DNA of 22,056 bases from JAJXZP01 sp035505775 (GCA_035505775.1 DATJQN010000383.1:1-22056), one strand, 5' to 3'. Shown: positions 1-7,824, counted from the first letter of the stretch. Numbers and translations are program-made. The notes: generated from the sequence alone by a model not told the origin.

Positions 1-201
1 GTGTTCAGTTCTTCCGTGTCGACATGCGGGCTCCGGAGGACGGGCCCGTCGCCGGATTAGTTGTGTGCTTCGGCACTGCTGGCCATGAAGCTGTGACCGA
101 TACGACGAGTAACTTTGCGCAATCCTGGAACGGTTCATGGCCGGCGCTCTGCGCTGATTTCGCCAAAGCCCGGTACGATCAATCGCTGAGGAGGAGCCAC
201 G
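1..201. other. Upstream flank with no supported gene
   Basis: No convincing gene is visible here. One plus-strand frame is open from the window edge to a TAG at base 60, and another stays open into the next gene, but neither has recognisable protein character. The last bases carry a strong purine-rich ribosome-binding site for the following VOC gene. I found no promoter that I would defend. Confidence 0.4.
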
Positions 202-615
202 ATGAGCTTTTCGGTCTATATCAACTACAAGGGGAAATGCAGAGAGGCGATGAACTTCTACTCGCAGGTCTTTGGCGGAGATGCTCCGCGCATCACCACC
301 TTTGGCGACATGCCGGCAAGTCCCGACTTTCCCCTAGATGATGCAACCAAGCCGCTGGTCGCCCACGCGGAGTTCAGGGTCGGCGACGCTACCATCATGG
401 GCTCCGACGTCCCTGACGGCATGCCTTACACGAAGGGCAACAACATCACGATCATGGTGCAGTCGAAGAGCAAGGAGGACTTGGCCCGCTGGTATGAGGC
501 TATCAAGTCCGGAGGCGACGTTGAGATGGCGCTCGGCCCCCAGTCCTGGTCCCCGCTGTATGCCTTCGTTCACGACAGGTACGGCATCGGCTGGCACTTC
601 AACCTGCTCGAATAG
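202..615 (+). CDS. VOC-superfamily (PhnB / glyoxalase-like) protein
   Basis: A 137-residue protein of the PhnB-like branch of the vicinal oxygen chelate superfamily (the 3-dmu-9_3-mt Pfam type). It shows the family's N-terminal pattern of a short strand followed by an EAMNFYSQVFGG helix, a central SDVP segment where relatives often have a GSD/ADxP turn, and a C-terminal DRYGIGWHFNL strand. Members are soluble cytoplasmic homodimers made of beta-alpha-beta-beta-beta modules; most have no assigned substrate, so a reaction cannot be stated. The ATG start is backed by an AGGAGG-like ribosome-binding site a few bases upstream. Codon use is less GC-biased than in genes beyond 1.4 kb, which fits an accessory origin. 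It stands alone and converges on the broken ORF at 624-1145. Family assignment is confident; function is unknown. Confidence 0.88.
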   Translation: MSFSVYINYKGKCREAMNFYSQVFGGDAPRITTFGDMPASPDFPLDDATKPLVAHAEFRVGDATIMGSDVPDGMPYTKGNNITIMVQSKSKEDLARWYEAIKSGGDVEMALGPQSWSPLYAFVHDRYGIGWHFNLLE

Positions 616-623
616 GGCGGCCT

Positions 624-1145
624 TCAAAGCCGGTGGTACGGCGCGATGGTAACCTTGAACTCATGGTCGCGCAGACCTTCAGCGGGCGTGTTGAACTCGA
701 CCCTCTTCGCCTGCCCCCAATGGAGTCCATTCGGCCCGATTTCAATGACTATGTACTTCGCGGTGCCTTCGTCGAGAGTCATCATCTCTGTCGCATTCCT
801 GTAGATTCTACATGCGATTGGGGCTATTTCACTCAGGTGCGCACATCGAAGATAGCTCCCCGTGTTCGTCACGTGGATTGGGGCTGGATTGGTGTCGATC
901 CTGGAGTCAAACGCGGCAAAATCAGTCTTGTCGTACAGGGATGGGATAGAGATCGAGCCACCACCGTTGCTGCGCGGCGGCCTGCGGGAGGACGCCGCGG
1001 CCTCGAGGGCCTCAATGAAGTCGATCGCTTCGCGCTTCAGCCTGCAGCCCGTGGACCTCTTCGGATACCGGCCATCTTCGGAGGCGTACCGGTTCTACCA
1101 AAAACCATCCTTCCTTCGCTGGAACAGATGATACTTTGACGGCAT
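624..1145 (-). pseudogene. Amber-interrupted ORF with tyrosine-recombinase-like N-terminus
   Basis: Reading the minus strand from the ATG at 1145 gives 173 codons before TGA, interrupted only by TAG at codon 17 (1097-1095). The start has a good ribosome-binding site (GGGAG, 5 bases away). Before the stop the product reads MPSKYHLFQRRKDGFW; after it comes NRY, then KRSTGCRLKREAIDFIEAL. That pattern (basic patch, FW-Y-x-RY, KSTG-like turn, then a REA helix) matches the N-terminal arm-binding domain of phage-type integrases, where a Tyr is usual at the stop position. The remaining ~110 residues do not resemble a recombinase core; the R-H-R-Y catalytic domain is absent and I cannot identify that part. 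The tRNA-Asn gene lies about 150 bases upstream, the usual place for an integrase gene. A decayed, possibly deletion-fused integrase remnant is the best reading; a recoded amber or a sequencing error are alternatives. Confidence 0.55.
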
Positions 1146-1254
1146 GACTTCTCCCATCGCTGGACGAGTCTTCTCATTTCGTTCTCACTCAGCCCAGCGC
1201 TTGCGATGTGTCGCGTGCCCTTCCGTCTGACCACTACCAAGTAATTACTGGCGA

Positions 1255-1290
1255 GAAAAAGAAAAAGGCCCGCATTTCTGCGGACCTTTT
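1255..1290 (-). terminator. Rho-independent terminator of tRNA-Asn
   Basis: Minus strand: a 12-bp stem (5' arm at 1290-1279, 3' arm at 1274-1263) with one G-U pair, closed by a GAAA tetraloop (1278-1275) and followed by a T-rich run. It begins three bases after the tRNA 3' end. This is a textbook intrinsic terminator. Confidence 0.92.
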
Positions 1291-1292
1291 CG

Positions 1293-1365
1293 CTCCCCCG
1301 CCCGGGTTCGAACCAGGGACCCAGTGGTTAACAGCCACTTGCTCTGCCAGCTGAGCTACAGGGGA
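1293..1365 (-). tRNA. tRNA-Asn (anticodon GTT)
   Basis: A complete 73-base cloverleaf on the minus strand. The acceptor stem TCCCCTG pairs with CGGGGGA (one T-G pair) and is followed by discriminator G. The D arm is GCTC/GAGC, the anticodon arm AGTGG/CCACT has loop CTGTTAA and anticodon GTT, the variable loop is short, and the T arm CCTGG/CCGGG carries loop TTCGAAC. The 3' CCA is not encoded and must be added by nucleotidyltransferase. The gene has its own promoter upstream and a strong terminator downstream. Its 3' end faces the recombinase-like remnant, so it may once have served as an attachment site. Confidence 0.96.
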
Positions 1366-1388
1366 AAGCTCTCATGGAAAGCGAAATA

Positions 1389-1417
1389 TCTTTACTCGTA
1401 GCGTCTGAAAAAGTCAA
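1389..1417 (-). promoter_or_regulatory. Candidate sigma-70 promoter of tRNA-Asn
   Basis: Minus strand: TTGACT (1417-1412) lies 17 bases from TAAAGA (1394-1389). The -35 box matches the consensus at five of six positions; the -10 box is weak. It would start transcription about 17 bases before the tRNA 5' end, in the gap after glmS. Confidence 0.5.
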
Positions 1418-1451
1418 GACGGCTGCTGCGCCCGGAAACGATGCTTTGCAC

Positions 1452-3284
1452 CTATTCCGTGGTCACGCTCTTGGCCAGATTTCGCGGCCGGTCCACGTCC
1501 CGACCCAACAGGCTCGCCGCCGAACGGGCCAGGAGCTGGAGGGGAACTGCCTCGAGCACGGGCGCCAGGGCTTCCATGCTGGAGGGTACGCCGATCACTT
1601 CGTCCGCCGCCTCACGGACGCGCGCCTCCTCACCGTTGGTAAGGGCAATCACCCTCCCCCCGCGGGCCCTCACTTCGCTCATGTTGGAGAGGGTCTTGGC
1701 GAGCGATTCGCCCTCCGCCAGGAGGGCGAAGGTGGTGACGTCCGGCCCGACGAGGGCGAGTGGACCATGCTTGAGAGCCCCGCCGGAAAAGCCCTCGGCG
1801 TGGATATAAGAGAGCTCCTTGAGCTTCAGCGCCCCCTCGAGGGCGGCGGGGAGCATGAAACCACGTCCAAGGAAGAGCACGCTGCGGGCGTCCTTGAGGC
1901 CACGTGCGAGCTCCTCGATCCGCGGCCGGAGTCCCAGCGCAAGCTCGAGCTTCTCAGGAAGGGCCGTCAGCTCATCGACGATGCTTCGCCCCTCCGCGAG
2001 CGAGAGGTGGCGCGCCCTGCCGAGGGAAAGGGCAAGGAGGGCACAGCATACGATTTGCGAGGTGTAGGATTTGGAGGCGGCGACCGAGAGTTCGGGACCG
2101 GCATGGACGTAGGCCCCGTGGCCGCAGAGCCTGGCAAGGGTCGAACCGACGGCGTTGACAATGCCCACCGTGCGGCCACCCTTGACCTGGATCTCCTTGA
2201 TGGCGCCGATGGTATCCGCGGTCTCGCCGGACTGGCTTACCGCGACGTAGAGGGCGTCGGGCTTCACGAGGGGGACGCCGGAACGGAACTCGCTCGCGTC
2301 CTCGGCCCGCGCCGGGATGCGGGCCCAGTTCTCCACCATGGAGCGTCCGACCATGGCCGCGTGGAGCGCGGAGCCCATGGCGATGAACACGACTTCCGAG
2401 ATCCCCTGCAGTTCTCTCGGCTCCAGGTCGAGGCCGCCCAGTTTGGCCGCGCCGAAATCCCTCACGAGTCTTCCACCGTTCCCCAGGGTCCGCGAGACTG
2501 CCAGCGGCTGCTCGTAGACCTCCTTGAGGAAGAAGTCGGGATGCACCCCCTTTTCCGCCTGGGCTGCGCTGTCCGGGATGGTTTCGGGCAGTTTCGCCAC
2601 CGGTTCGCCGCGGAGCGTCCGGGTCTCCCAGCGCTTGGGTTCGAGCACGACGAGCTCGCCGTCGTGGAGGAAGACCGCCTGCCTCGTATGCGCGCAGAAG
2701 GCCGAGGGGTCGCTCGCGACAAAGGTCTCCCCATCCCCGACGCCGACGGCGAGGGGGCTGCCGTTGCGCGCCGCCACAATGAGACCGGGCTTGTCCGCGA
2801 AGACACAGGCGAGGCCGAAGGTTCCCTCGAGCCTGCGGAGCGCCGCGGCGACGGCCTCGGGTGCCGCCTGATCCTTCAGATTGCGCTCGATCAGGTGGGC
2901 TATAACCTCGGAATCGGTACCGCTCTTGAAAACGGAGCCCTCCGCCTCGAGATCGCGCTTGAGCTCGACCCAGTTGTCGATGATGCCGTTATGGACGATG
3001 GCCACTTTCCCGGCGGGCCCGAGATGGGGGTGGGCGTTCTCGTCCGAGACTATTCCGTGGGTGGCCCACCTCGTGTGGCCAATCCCCGACTTGGCCGAGC
3101 TGGTGGCCGGAAGATTCTCTTCGAGCCGGTCGAGCTTGCCCGCTTTCTTGAAGGTCCTGAGGCCGCCTTCTCCCGAGAGTGCGACTCCCGATGAATCGTA
3201 GCCCCGGTATTCGAGGAGCCTGAGTCCCTGCATGAGAATGGGAAGGGCCTTTCTCGGTCCGGTATAGCCGATGATTCCGCACAT
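1452..3284 (-). CDS. glmS: Glutamine--fructose-6-phosphate aminotransferase (isomerizing)
   Basis: GlmS converts fructose-6-phosphate and glutamine to glucosamine-6-phosphate and glutamate, the first committed step toward UDP-GlcNAc for peptidoglycan and other amino-sugar polymers; it is a cytoplasmic dimer. The 610-residue length is typical. The start MCGIIGYTG provides the N-terminal nucleophile Cys2 (after Met removal) of the class-II glutaminase domain, roughly residues 1-220, with GTRWATHG-like (GHTRWATHG) and HNGIIDN motifs. Two SIS sugar-isomerase domains follow: the first contains MGSALHA and the SQSGETADT loop, the second GRGFMLPAALEGALKLKE. The C-terminus RNLAKSVTTE is the family hallmark. 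A GGCGGA ribosome-binding site precedes the ATG. It lies 12 bases after the small gene at 3297-3578 and is probably cotranscribed with it. No glmS ribozyme is visible, and the leader is too short for one. Confidence 0.98.
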   Translation of the reverse strand: MCGIIGYTGPRKALPILMQGLRLLEYRGYDSSGVALSGEGGLRTFKKAGKLDRLEENLPATSSAKSGIGHTRWATHGIVSDENAHPHLGPAGKVAIVHNGIIDNWVELKRDLEAEGSVFKSGTDSEVIAHLIERNLKDQAAPEAVAAALRRLEGTFGLACVFADKPGLIVAARNGSPLAVGVGDGETFVASDPSAFCAHTRQAVFLHDGELVVLEPKRWETRTLRGEPVAKLPETIPDSAAQAEKGVHPDFFLKEVYEQPLAVSRTLGNGGRLVRDFGAAKLGGLDLEPRELQGISEVVFIAMGSALHAAMVGRSMVENWARIPARAEDASEFRSGVPLVKPDALYVAVSQSGETADTIGAIKEIQVKGGRTVGIVNAVGSTLARLCGHGAYVHAGPELSVAASKSYTSQIVCCALLALSLGRARHLSLAEGRSIVDELTALPEKLELALGLRPRIEELARGLKDARSVLFLGRGFMLPAALEGALKLKELSYIHAEGFSGGALKHGPLALVGPDVTTFALLAEGESLAKTLSNMSEVRARGGRVIALTNGEEARVREAADEVIGVPSSMEALAPVLEAVPLQLLARSAASLLGRDVDRPRNLAKSVTTE

Positions 3285-3296
3285 GCTGGTCCGCCT

Positions 3297-3578
3297 TCAT
3301 CCATAAATGACCCGCCGAATCTGGCGGGTGCTGCGGGGTGGCGAAGCGAATCGGCCTTCAGAGAGTTCGCGCGCAAGTCGCCCGAAAATGGCCTCGTTGG
3401 TCCAGCCTTCGGCCTGAAGCTCCCGATGGCGCCGGATCAGGAAGGACTCCGGCTCCTCGCCCGTGAACGACCAGATATCCTCTATGAGAAGGTCGAGCTC
3501 CGACTCGTCGAGACCGTATCGTTCTGAAAGGTAGACTCGATGCTCCGGGCTCAGTGGACTGGCTTTCACGGTTCCCAC
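3297..3578 (-). CDS. Small uncharacterised protein upstream of glmS
   Basis: About 93 residues, not recognised. The body looks like a genuine folded protein: an acidic helical first half (LSERYGLDESELDLLIEDIW), a middle RRHRELQAEGWTNEAIFGRLARE helix pair resembling a winged-helix or helix-turn-helix arrangement, and a basic C-terminus ending RQIRRVIYG. No membrane segment or signal peptide is seen. The start is uncertain. GTG at 3578 would sit right at the predicted transcription start (leaderless), GTG at 3569 has a weak GGGA nearby, and the more upstream TTG has no ribosome-binding site. It ends 12 bases before glmS, so an operon is likely. A DNA- or RNA-binding role is only a guess from charge and helix pattern. 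Confidence 0.65.
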   Translation of the reverse strand: MGTVKASPLSPEHRVYLSERYGLDESELDLLIEDIWSFTGEEPESFLIRRHRELQAEGWTNEAIFGRLARELSEGRFASPPRSTRQIRRVIYG

Positions 3579-3585
3579 GACCAGG

Positions 3586-3615
3586 ACTATCGGCTGAAAC
3601 CGCCTTGAAATGCAA
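3586..3615 (-). promoter_or_regulatory. Candidate promoter of the small gene-glmS operon
   Basis: Minus strand: TTGCAT (3615-3610), an 18-base spacer, then GATAGT (3591-3586). It lies between the parC stop and the small gene, and predicts a transcript starting close to the GTG at 3578. The match is moderate. Confidence 0.4.
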
Positions 3616-3649
3616 GAGACATGTCCGATTTCGGGCAAGAATTACCGAA

Positions 3650-5977
3650 TTACGCCTTGCGCTTCGTGCGACGCCCCTCAGAAGAGCTCCCCGCCCGCCC
3701 CTTTTTCGCCGAAGCGCGGCCGCCCTCCCGCTTCTGGGCGGCGCGCTTGGCCTCGGCCTTGGCCCGGAGACCATGGGGCTCGTCGCTTCCGGTTCGGTCT
3801 TTCGGCCGATTGGCGCCTGCTGCGCCGGTGGCGCGCCGCGAACCGCCGGTGGCGCTGACCTTCTTCGCAGCCGCCCGGGGACCTGCTCCGGGCTTTGTCC
3901 GTCCGCCGCCCGACCGAGCGCCCGAAGCGCGTGGCGACTTCCGCCCGGCCGCAGACTTCGCGGCGGCCTTGCCGCCGGCGCCGCGCCTGGCCGGGGATGC
4001 CGCGGGTTTGGCCTCCGGGGCTTCGAAGAGCTCCGCGTCCCGAGCCGCCGCGGCCCGGGCGCCGGCGCGCGTTTCCCCCGCACTCACCGACTGCACCTCC
4101 TTGGACGCCAGCCTGACGCCGAGTGCCTTGAGGCCCTTCTCCTCGAACGAGGCAGCCGAGAAGGATTCTTCCTTTACCTTCATGCGGGGCTTGGGGACAT
4201 AGCAGAGCGTGAATCGCACGTCGGGATCGGTGCTTAGGAACAGGATCTGGGCCCCATCCGGCACGAGGAGATAGTCGCGGCCGGAGACATAGGTTTCAAT
4301 CCTGCAGCGCTTGATGTAGGGGTAGCCGCTTTTTGCGTCGCGATAGACGAGGGTGAACAGGACCTTGCCCAGCTCCTCCTTGTCCGCGGGGCCGCAATAC
4401 AGCATGCCCTGGTCCACGAAGAGCTTCTCCGGCACCGTCAGCGCGGTATACACGGCGTTGCGGCGTATGACGATGATCTTGTCGTAGGAGGAAACGGCGA
4501 AGAGCTGCTCGCCCCCCGAGACGGCGGTGCCGAGATAGCCGCTCGCCTGGTCGTAGCGCAGGGGAATGTCCCGCCGCGCGGCCTCCTTGACGTCCACCTG
4601 CGTGAACGAGCTGAGCTCCGTGCGCCGCGGCCAGTCCTTCGCGAGCTTCGCCGCGACGCCCTCCAAAAAGGAGATGGCGTACTCCACCAGGGCGCCGAGA
4701 TGCTTTCTCACCTCGGCCAGGCGGGCCTTGATGGCGTTCATCTCCTCCCGGGCCCGATTGATGTCGTACAGCGAAATCCTCCGGATCGGAATCTTGAGGA
4801 GGCGTTCGACATCATCCGCGGTGACCTGCCGCTTGATCTCCTTCTTGAAGGGTTCGAGCCCCGAGACCACGGCGGAGCGCACGCCGTCCTGGGTCTTCAT
4901 CTTCTCGATCGCCTTGTACACCCGCTCTTCGATGAAGATCCGTTCGAGCGTCCGCGCGTGAAGCTCGTCGAGGAGTTCGCCGGCCTCGATCTCGAGCTCT
5001 CGCTTGAGAATGTCCGCCAGGCGGGCGGCGTGGTGCTTCACGATCTCGGTCGTGGTCATGATGACCGGGAGGTCGTCCTTTATGACGAGGAGGTTGCAGG
5101 AGATGGACTGTTCGCACTCCGTGAAGGCGTAGAGGGCGTCGACGACATCCTTGGCGTATACGCCGCGCTGGAGCTTGACTTCGATCTCGACCTTGTCCGT
5201 CGTGAAGTCGGATATCGAGGCGATCTTGATGCGGCCCGCCTTGGCCGCGGCCTCGACGCTCGCGATGAGGCTGTCCGTGGTGCTGCCGAACGGCAGCTCC
5301 CGGATCACGATGCGCTTCTCGTCCGACGTGTCGAGCTTGGCGCGCACCCTGACCCTGCCGGAGCCATCGGCGTACTCCGAGGCGTCGCAGATGCCTCCCG
5401 AAGGGAAGTCGGGGTCGAGCCGGAACTTCCTGCCCTTGAGGGCGGCTATCTCGGCGCGGACGACCTCGACCGGATTGTGCGGCAGGATCTTCGTGCTCAT
5501 GCCCACCGCGATGCCCTCGGCGCCGAGGACGAGGACGACGGGGATCTTGGCGGGGAAGGCCACCGGCTCCCGGTTGCGCCCATCGTATGACTCCACGAAG
5601 TCGGTGATCTTCGGGTTGAAGAGGAGCTCCCGGGCGAGCGGGCGCGCCCGGCACTCGATGTAGCGGGCGGCCGACGCGTCGTCGCCCGTCGCTATGTTGC
5701 CGAAGTTGCCCTGCTTGTCGATGAAGAGTTCCTTGTTGGCGAGGACGACGAGGGCGGAATAGATGGACTGGTCGCCGTGCGGGTGGTATTTCATGCAGTG
5801 CCCGACGACGTTGGCGACCTTGTGGAACTTGCCGTCGTCCATCTCGAAGAGCGAGTGAAGGATGCGGCGCTGAACGGGCTTGAGCCCGTCCTCGAGGTCC
5901 GGGATGGCCCGGTCCTTGATCACGTAGGACGCGTAGTAGAGGTAGTTCTGATCGAAGATCTTCTTGACGTATGCCAT
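3650..5977 (-). CDS. parC: DNA topoisomerase IV subunit A (ParC/GyrA family)
   Basis: Breakage-reunion subunit of a type IIA topoisomerase, pairing with ParE to decatenate or relax DNA. Of 775 residues, ~1-450 form the winged-helix/tower core: GLKPVQRR near 31-38, HPHGD at 65-69, GNFGNIATGDD, and catalytic Tyr106 within AARYIECR. The YDGRNREP and GMSTKILPHN stretches are typical of the shorter divergent ParC family of spirochaetes and Bacteroidetes rather than of canonical GyrA. Residues ~475-600 form a short beta-rich C-terminal region without a GyrA-box. Residues ~657-775 are an Ala/Gly/Ser/Lys/Arg tail resembling histone H1, probably disordered and DNA-binding. Start: AGGA overlaps the parE stop, and the ATG is 7 bases past it, so translation is coupled to parE. 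Positions equivalent to E. coli GyrA Ser83 and Asp87 are Gln70 and Ser74. A GyrA label is less likely. Confidence 0.93.
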   Translation of the reverse strand: MAYVKKIFDQNYLYYASYVIKDRAIPDLEDGLKPVQRRILHSLFEMDDGKFHKVANVVGHCMKYHPHGDQSIYSALVVLANKELFIDKQGNFGNIATGDDASAARYIECRARPLARELLFNPKITDFVESYDGRNREPVAFPAKIPVVLVLGAEGIAVGMSTKILPHNPVEVVRAEIAALKGRKFRLDPDFPSGGICDASEYADGSGRVRVRAKLDTSDEKRIVIRELPFGSTTDSLIASVEAAAKAGRIKIASISDFTTDKVEIEVKLQRGVYAKDVVDALYAFTECEQSISCNLLVIKDDLPVIMTTTEIVKHHAARLADILKRELEIEAGELLDELHARTLERIFIEERVYKAIEKMKTQDGVRSAVVSGLEPFKKEIKRQVTADDVERLLKIPIRRISLYDINRAREEMNAIKARLAEVRKHLGALVEYAISFLEGVAAKLAKDWPRRTELSSFTQVDVKEAARRDIPLRYDQASGYLGTAVSGGEQLFAVSSYDKIIVIRRNAVYTALTVPEKLFVDQGMLYCGPADKEELGKVLFTLVYRDAKSGYPYIKRCRIETYVSGRDYLLVPDGAQILFLSTDPDVRFTLCYVPKPRMKVKEESFSAASFEEKGLKALGVRLASKEVQSVSAGETRAGARAAAARDAELFEAPEAKPAASPARRGAGGKAAAKSAAGRKSPRASGARSGGGRTKPGAGPRAAAKKVSATGGSRRATGAAGANRPKDRTGSDEPHGLRAKAEAKRAAQKREGGRASAKKGRAGSSSEGRRTKRKA

Positions 5978-5984
5978 GATGTTC

Positions 5985-7814
5985 CTAGAGGTCGCTCACG
6001 AGGTTCTTCATGATGTAGTCGCGCCGCGTCGGAGTGTTCTTGCCCATGTAGAACTCGAGCACCTCGGGCACGGCCTTGAGGGTCTGGATGTCCACCCGGA
6101 TGAGACGCATGTCCGGCCCGATGAACTGGCCGAACTCGCTCGGACTGATCTCCCCGAGGCCCTTGAACCTGGTCACCTCCGCCCCCTGGCCGAGCGCCTT
6201 GACCGCATCGTCCCGTTCGCGCGCCGAATAGCAGTAGCGGGTGTCCTTCTTGGTCCTGACGCGGAACAGCGGCGTCTCGAGGATATGCACCCGCCCCTGG
6301 ACGATGAGTTCCTCGAAGAAGGTGAGAAAGAACGTGAGGAGGAGGTTCCGGATGTGATAGCCGTCATAGTCGGCATCGGTGGCCACGACCACGCGCGCGT
6401 AGCGCAGCCCTTCCAGGTCGTTTTCGATGCCGAGGGCCATCATCATGTTGTAGAGTTCCTCGTTCTTGTAGATCGCGGTGCGCTTCCGCGCGTGCATGTT
6501 CTCGGGCTTGCCGCGGAGACTGAAGATGGCCTGCGTGTAGACGTCGCGGGAGCTCACCATCGAGCCCGCCGCGGAGAGGCCCTCCGTGAGGAAGATGGTC
6601 GACTCCTCGCCCTTGGGTCCGTCCCCCAGGTGGTGCTTGCAGTCCTTGAGATTGGGGATGCGAAGCTCGATCTTGCGCGCCGCTTCCTTGGCTTCCTTCT
6701 TGACGATATTGAGCTCGGTGCGGAGCTTCTCGTTGGCGACGATCTTCTCCTGAAGGCGCTTGGCTGCCTGGGGGTTCTTGCGGAGGAATTCATCCACGCC
6801 GCGCTTCACTTCCTGGAGAATCCAGGGCTTTATGTCCGTATTGCCCAGCTTGTTCTTGGTCTGGCTCTCGAACACGGGATTCTTGAGCTTCACCGCTATG
6901 GCGGCGGCGACTCCCTCGCGGATATCCTCGCCGCGATACTGCGCCTGGAAGAATTCGTTGATGGACTTGAGGAAACCCTCCCTGAAGGCGGACAGGTGGG
7001 AGCCCCCGTCGGTCGTGTACTGCCCGTTGACGAAGGAGAAGTACTCCTCGCCGTAATCGTTGGTGTGCGTGAAGGCGAACTCGATCTTGTCCCCTCTCCA
7101 ATAGCCGATGTCGTACAACGTGCTGTCGCCGACTTCGGAATAGAGCAGGTCCTGGAGTCCCCTGTCCGAACTGTAGCTCGTCCCGTTGAGCGTCAGCGAA
7201 AGTCCGGTGTTCAGGTACGCGTAGTTCCAGATCCTCTTTTCCACGAACTCCGCGTTGTACGCGTACTCGCCGAAGATCTCGGCGTCGGGGGTGAACTCGA
7301 CGAGCGTGCCGGTGCCCTCCCGCTTGGCCTCGCCTTCGCGCTTGGAGACCAGCACCCCCTTCCGGAAGAGCGCCTCGAGGAACCGGCCCTCGCGGTAGGC
7401 CACGACGCGGAACTGGGAGGAGAGCGCATTGACGGCCTTGGTGCCGACGCCGTTGAGTCCCACGGAGAACTGGAAGACATCGTCGTTGTACTTGGCCCCG
7501 GTATTGATGACCGATACGGCCTCGACCAGCTTGCCGAGGGGGATACCGCGCCCATGGTCGCGGACCGAGACCCGCCAGCCCTGCCCCTGCGCCGGCTCGG
7601 CGATCGTGACCGCAATGCTGGTGCCGGCTCCCATGATGAACTCGTCCACCGAGTTGTCTATCACTTCCTTTAAGAGAACGTAAATGCCGTCGTCGGGATT
7701 GGATCCGTCGCCCAGGCGGCCGATGTACATCCCTGTCCGCAGCCGGATGTGCTCAAGAGAGCTGAGTGTCTTGATCGTGGACTCGTCGTAGTCCTGCTTT
7801 TTGCCGCGTGCCAT
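5985..7814 (-). CDS. parE: DNA topoisomerase IV subunit B (ParE/GyrB family)
   Basis: ATPase subunit of topoisomerase IV, 609 residues. The GHKL ATPase domain has the EVIDNSVDE motif (Glu50, Asn54), RDHGRGIP (Asp86-Pro92) and GLNGVGTKAVNAL (119-131), with the ATP-sensing QTK lysine at ~320. The transducer domain follows. The TOPRIM domain begins at TEGLSAAG (Glu411), with DADYDG (Asp480, Asp482, Asp484) as metal ligands. The FFLTFFEELI and LETPLFRVRTKK segments resemble the spirochaete/Bacteroidetes ParE type. The family's usual EGDSA is EGLSA here, replacing the Asp equivalent to E. coli GyrB Asp426. Length fits ParE without the Gram-negative GyrB insert. It precedes parC by 7 bases on the same strand. 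The ATG has no Shine-Dalgarno sequence, and a promoter -10 box lies only 10 bases upstream, suggesting a leaderless or very short leader mRNA. Confidence 0.95.
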   Translation of the reverse strand: MARGKKQDYDESTIKTLSSLEHIRLRTGMYIGRLGDGSNPDDGIYVLLKEVIDNSVDEFIMGAGTSIAVTIAEPAQGQGWRVSVRDHGRGIPLGKLVEAVSVINTGAKYNDDVFQFSVGLNGVGTKAVNALSSQFRVVAYREGRFLEALFRKGVLVSKREGEAKREGTGTLVEFTPDAEIFGEYAYNAEFVEKRIWNYAYLNTGLSLTLNGTSYSSDRGLQDLLYSEVGDSTLYDIGYWRGDKIEFAFTHTNDYGEEYFSFVNGQYTTDGGSHLSAFREGFLKSINEFFQAQYRGEDIREGVAAAIAVKLKNPVFESQTKNKLGNTDIKPWILQEVKRGVDEFLRKNPQAAKRLQEKIVANEKLRTELNIVKKEAKEAARKIELRIPNLKDCKHHLGDGPKGEESTIFLTEGLSAAGSMVSSRDVYTQAIFSLRGKPENMHARKRTAIYKNEELYNMMMALGIENDLEGLRYARVVVATDADYDGYHIRNLLLTFFLTFFEELIVQGRVHILETPLFRVRTKKDTRYCYSARERDDAVKALGQGAEVTRFKGLGEISPSEFGQFIGPDMRLIRVDIQTLKAVPEVLEFYMGKNTPTRRDYIMKNLVSDL

Positions 7815-7824
7815 TGCGTCTGCG

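Noticed and set aside
24..341. 105-codon frame overlapping the start of the VOC gene
   Set aside because: It overlaps a confident gene by 140 bases in another frame, and has no ribosome-binding site or recognisable sequence.
633..1139. Plus-strand frames opposite the recombinase-like remnant
   Set aside because: They lack ribosome-binding sites and motifs, whereas the minus-strand reading is coherent on both sides of the TAG and has a good start site.
1374..3194. 606-codon plus-strand frame opposite glmS
   Set aside because: Antisense shadow of a clearly real gene. The product is low-complexity, without recognisable motifs, and long antisense frames are expected in GC-rich coding DNA.
5964..7673. 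569-codon plus-strand frame opposite parE
   Set aside because: Mirror frame of parE with a composition dictated by its codons (Leu/Val/Glu/Gly/Asp-rich) and no family signature.
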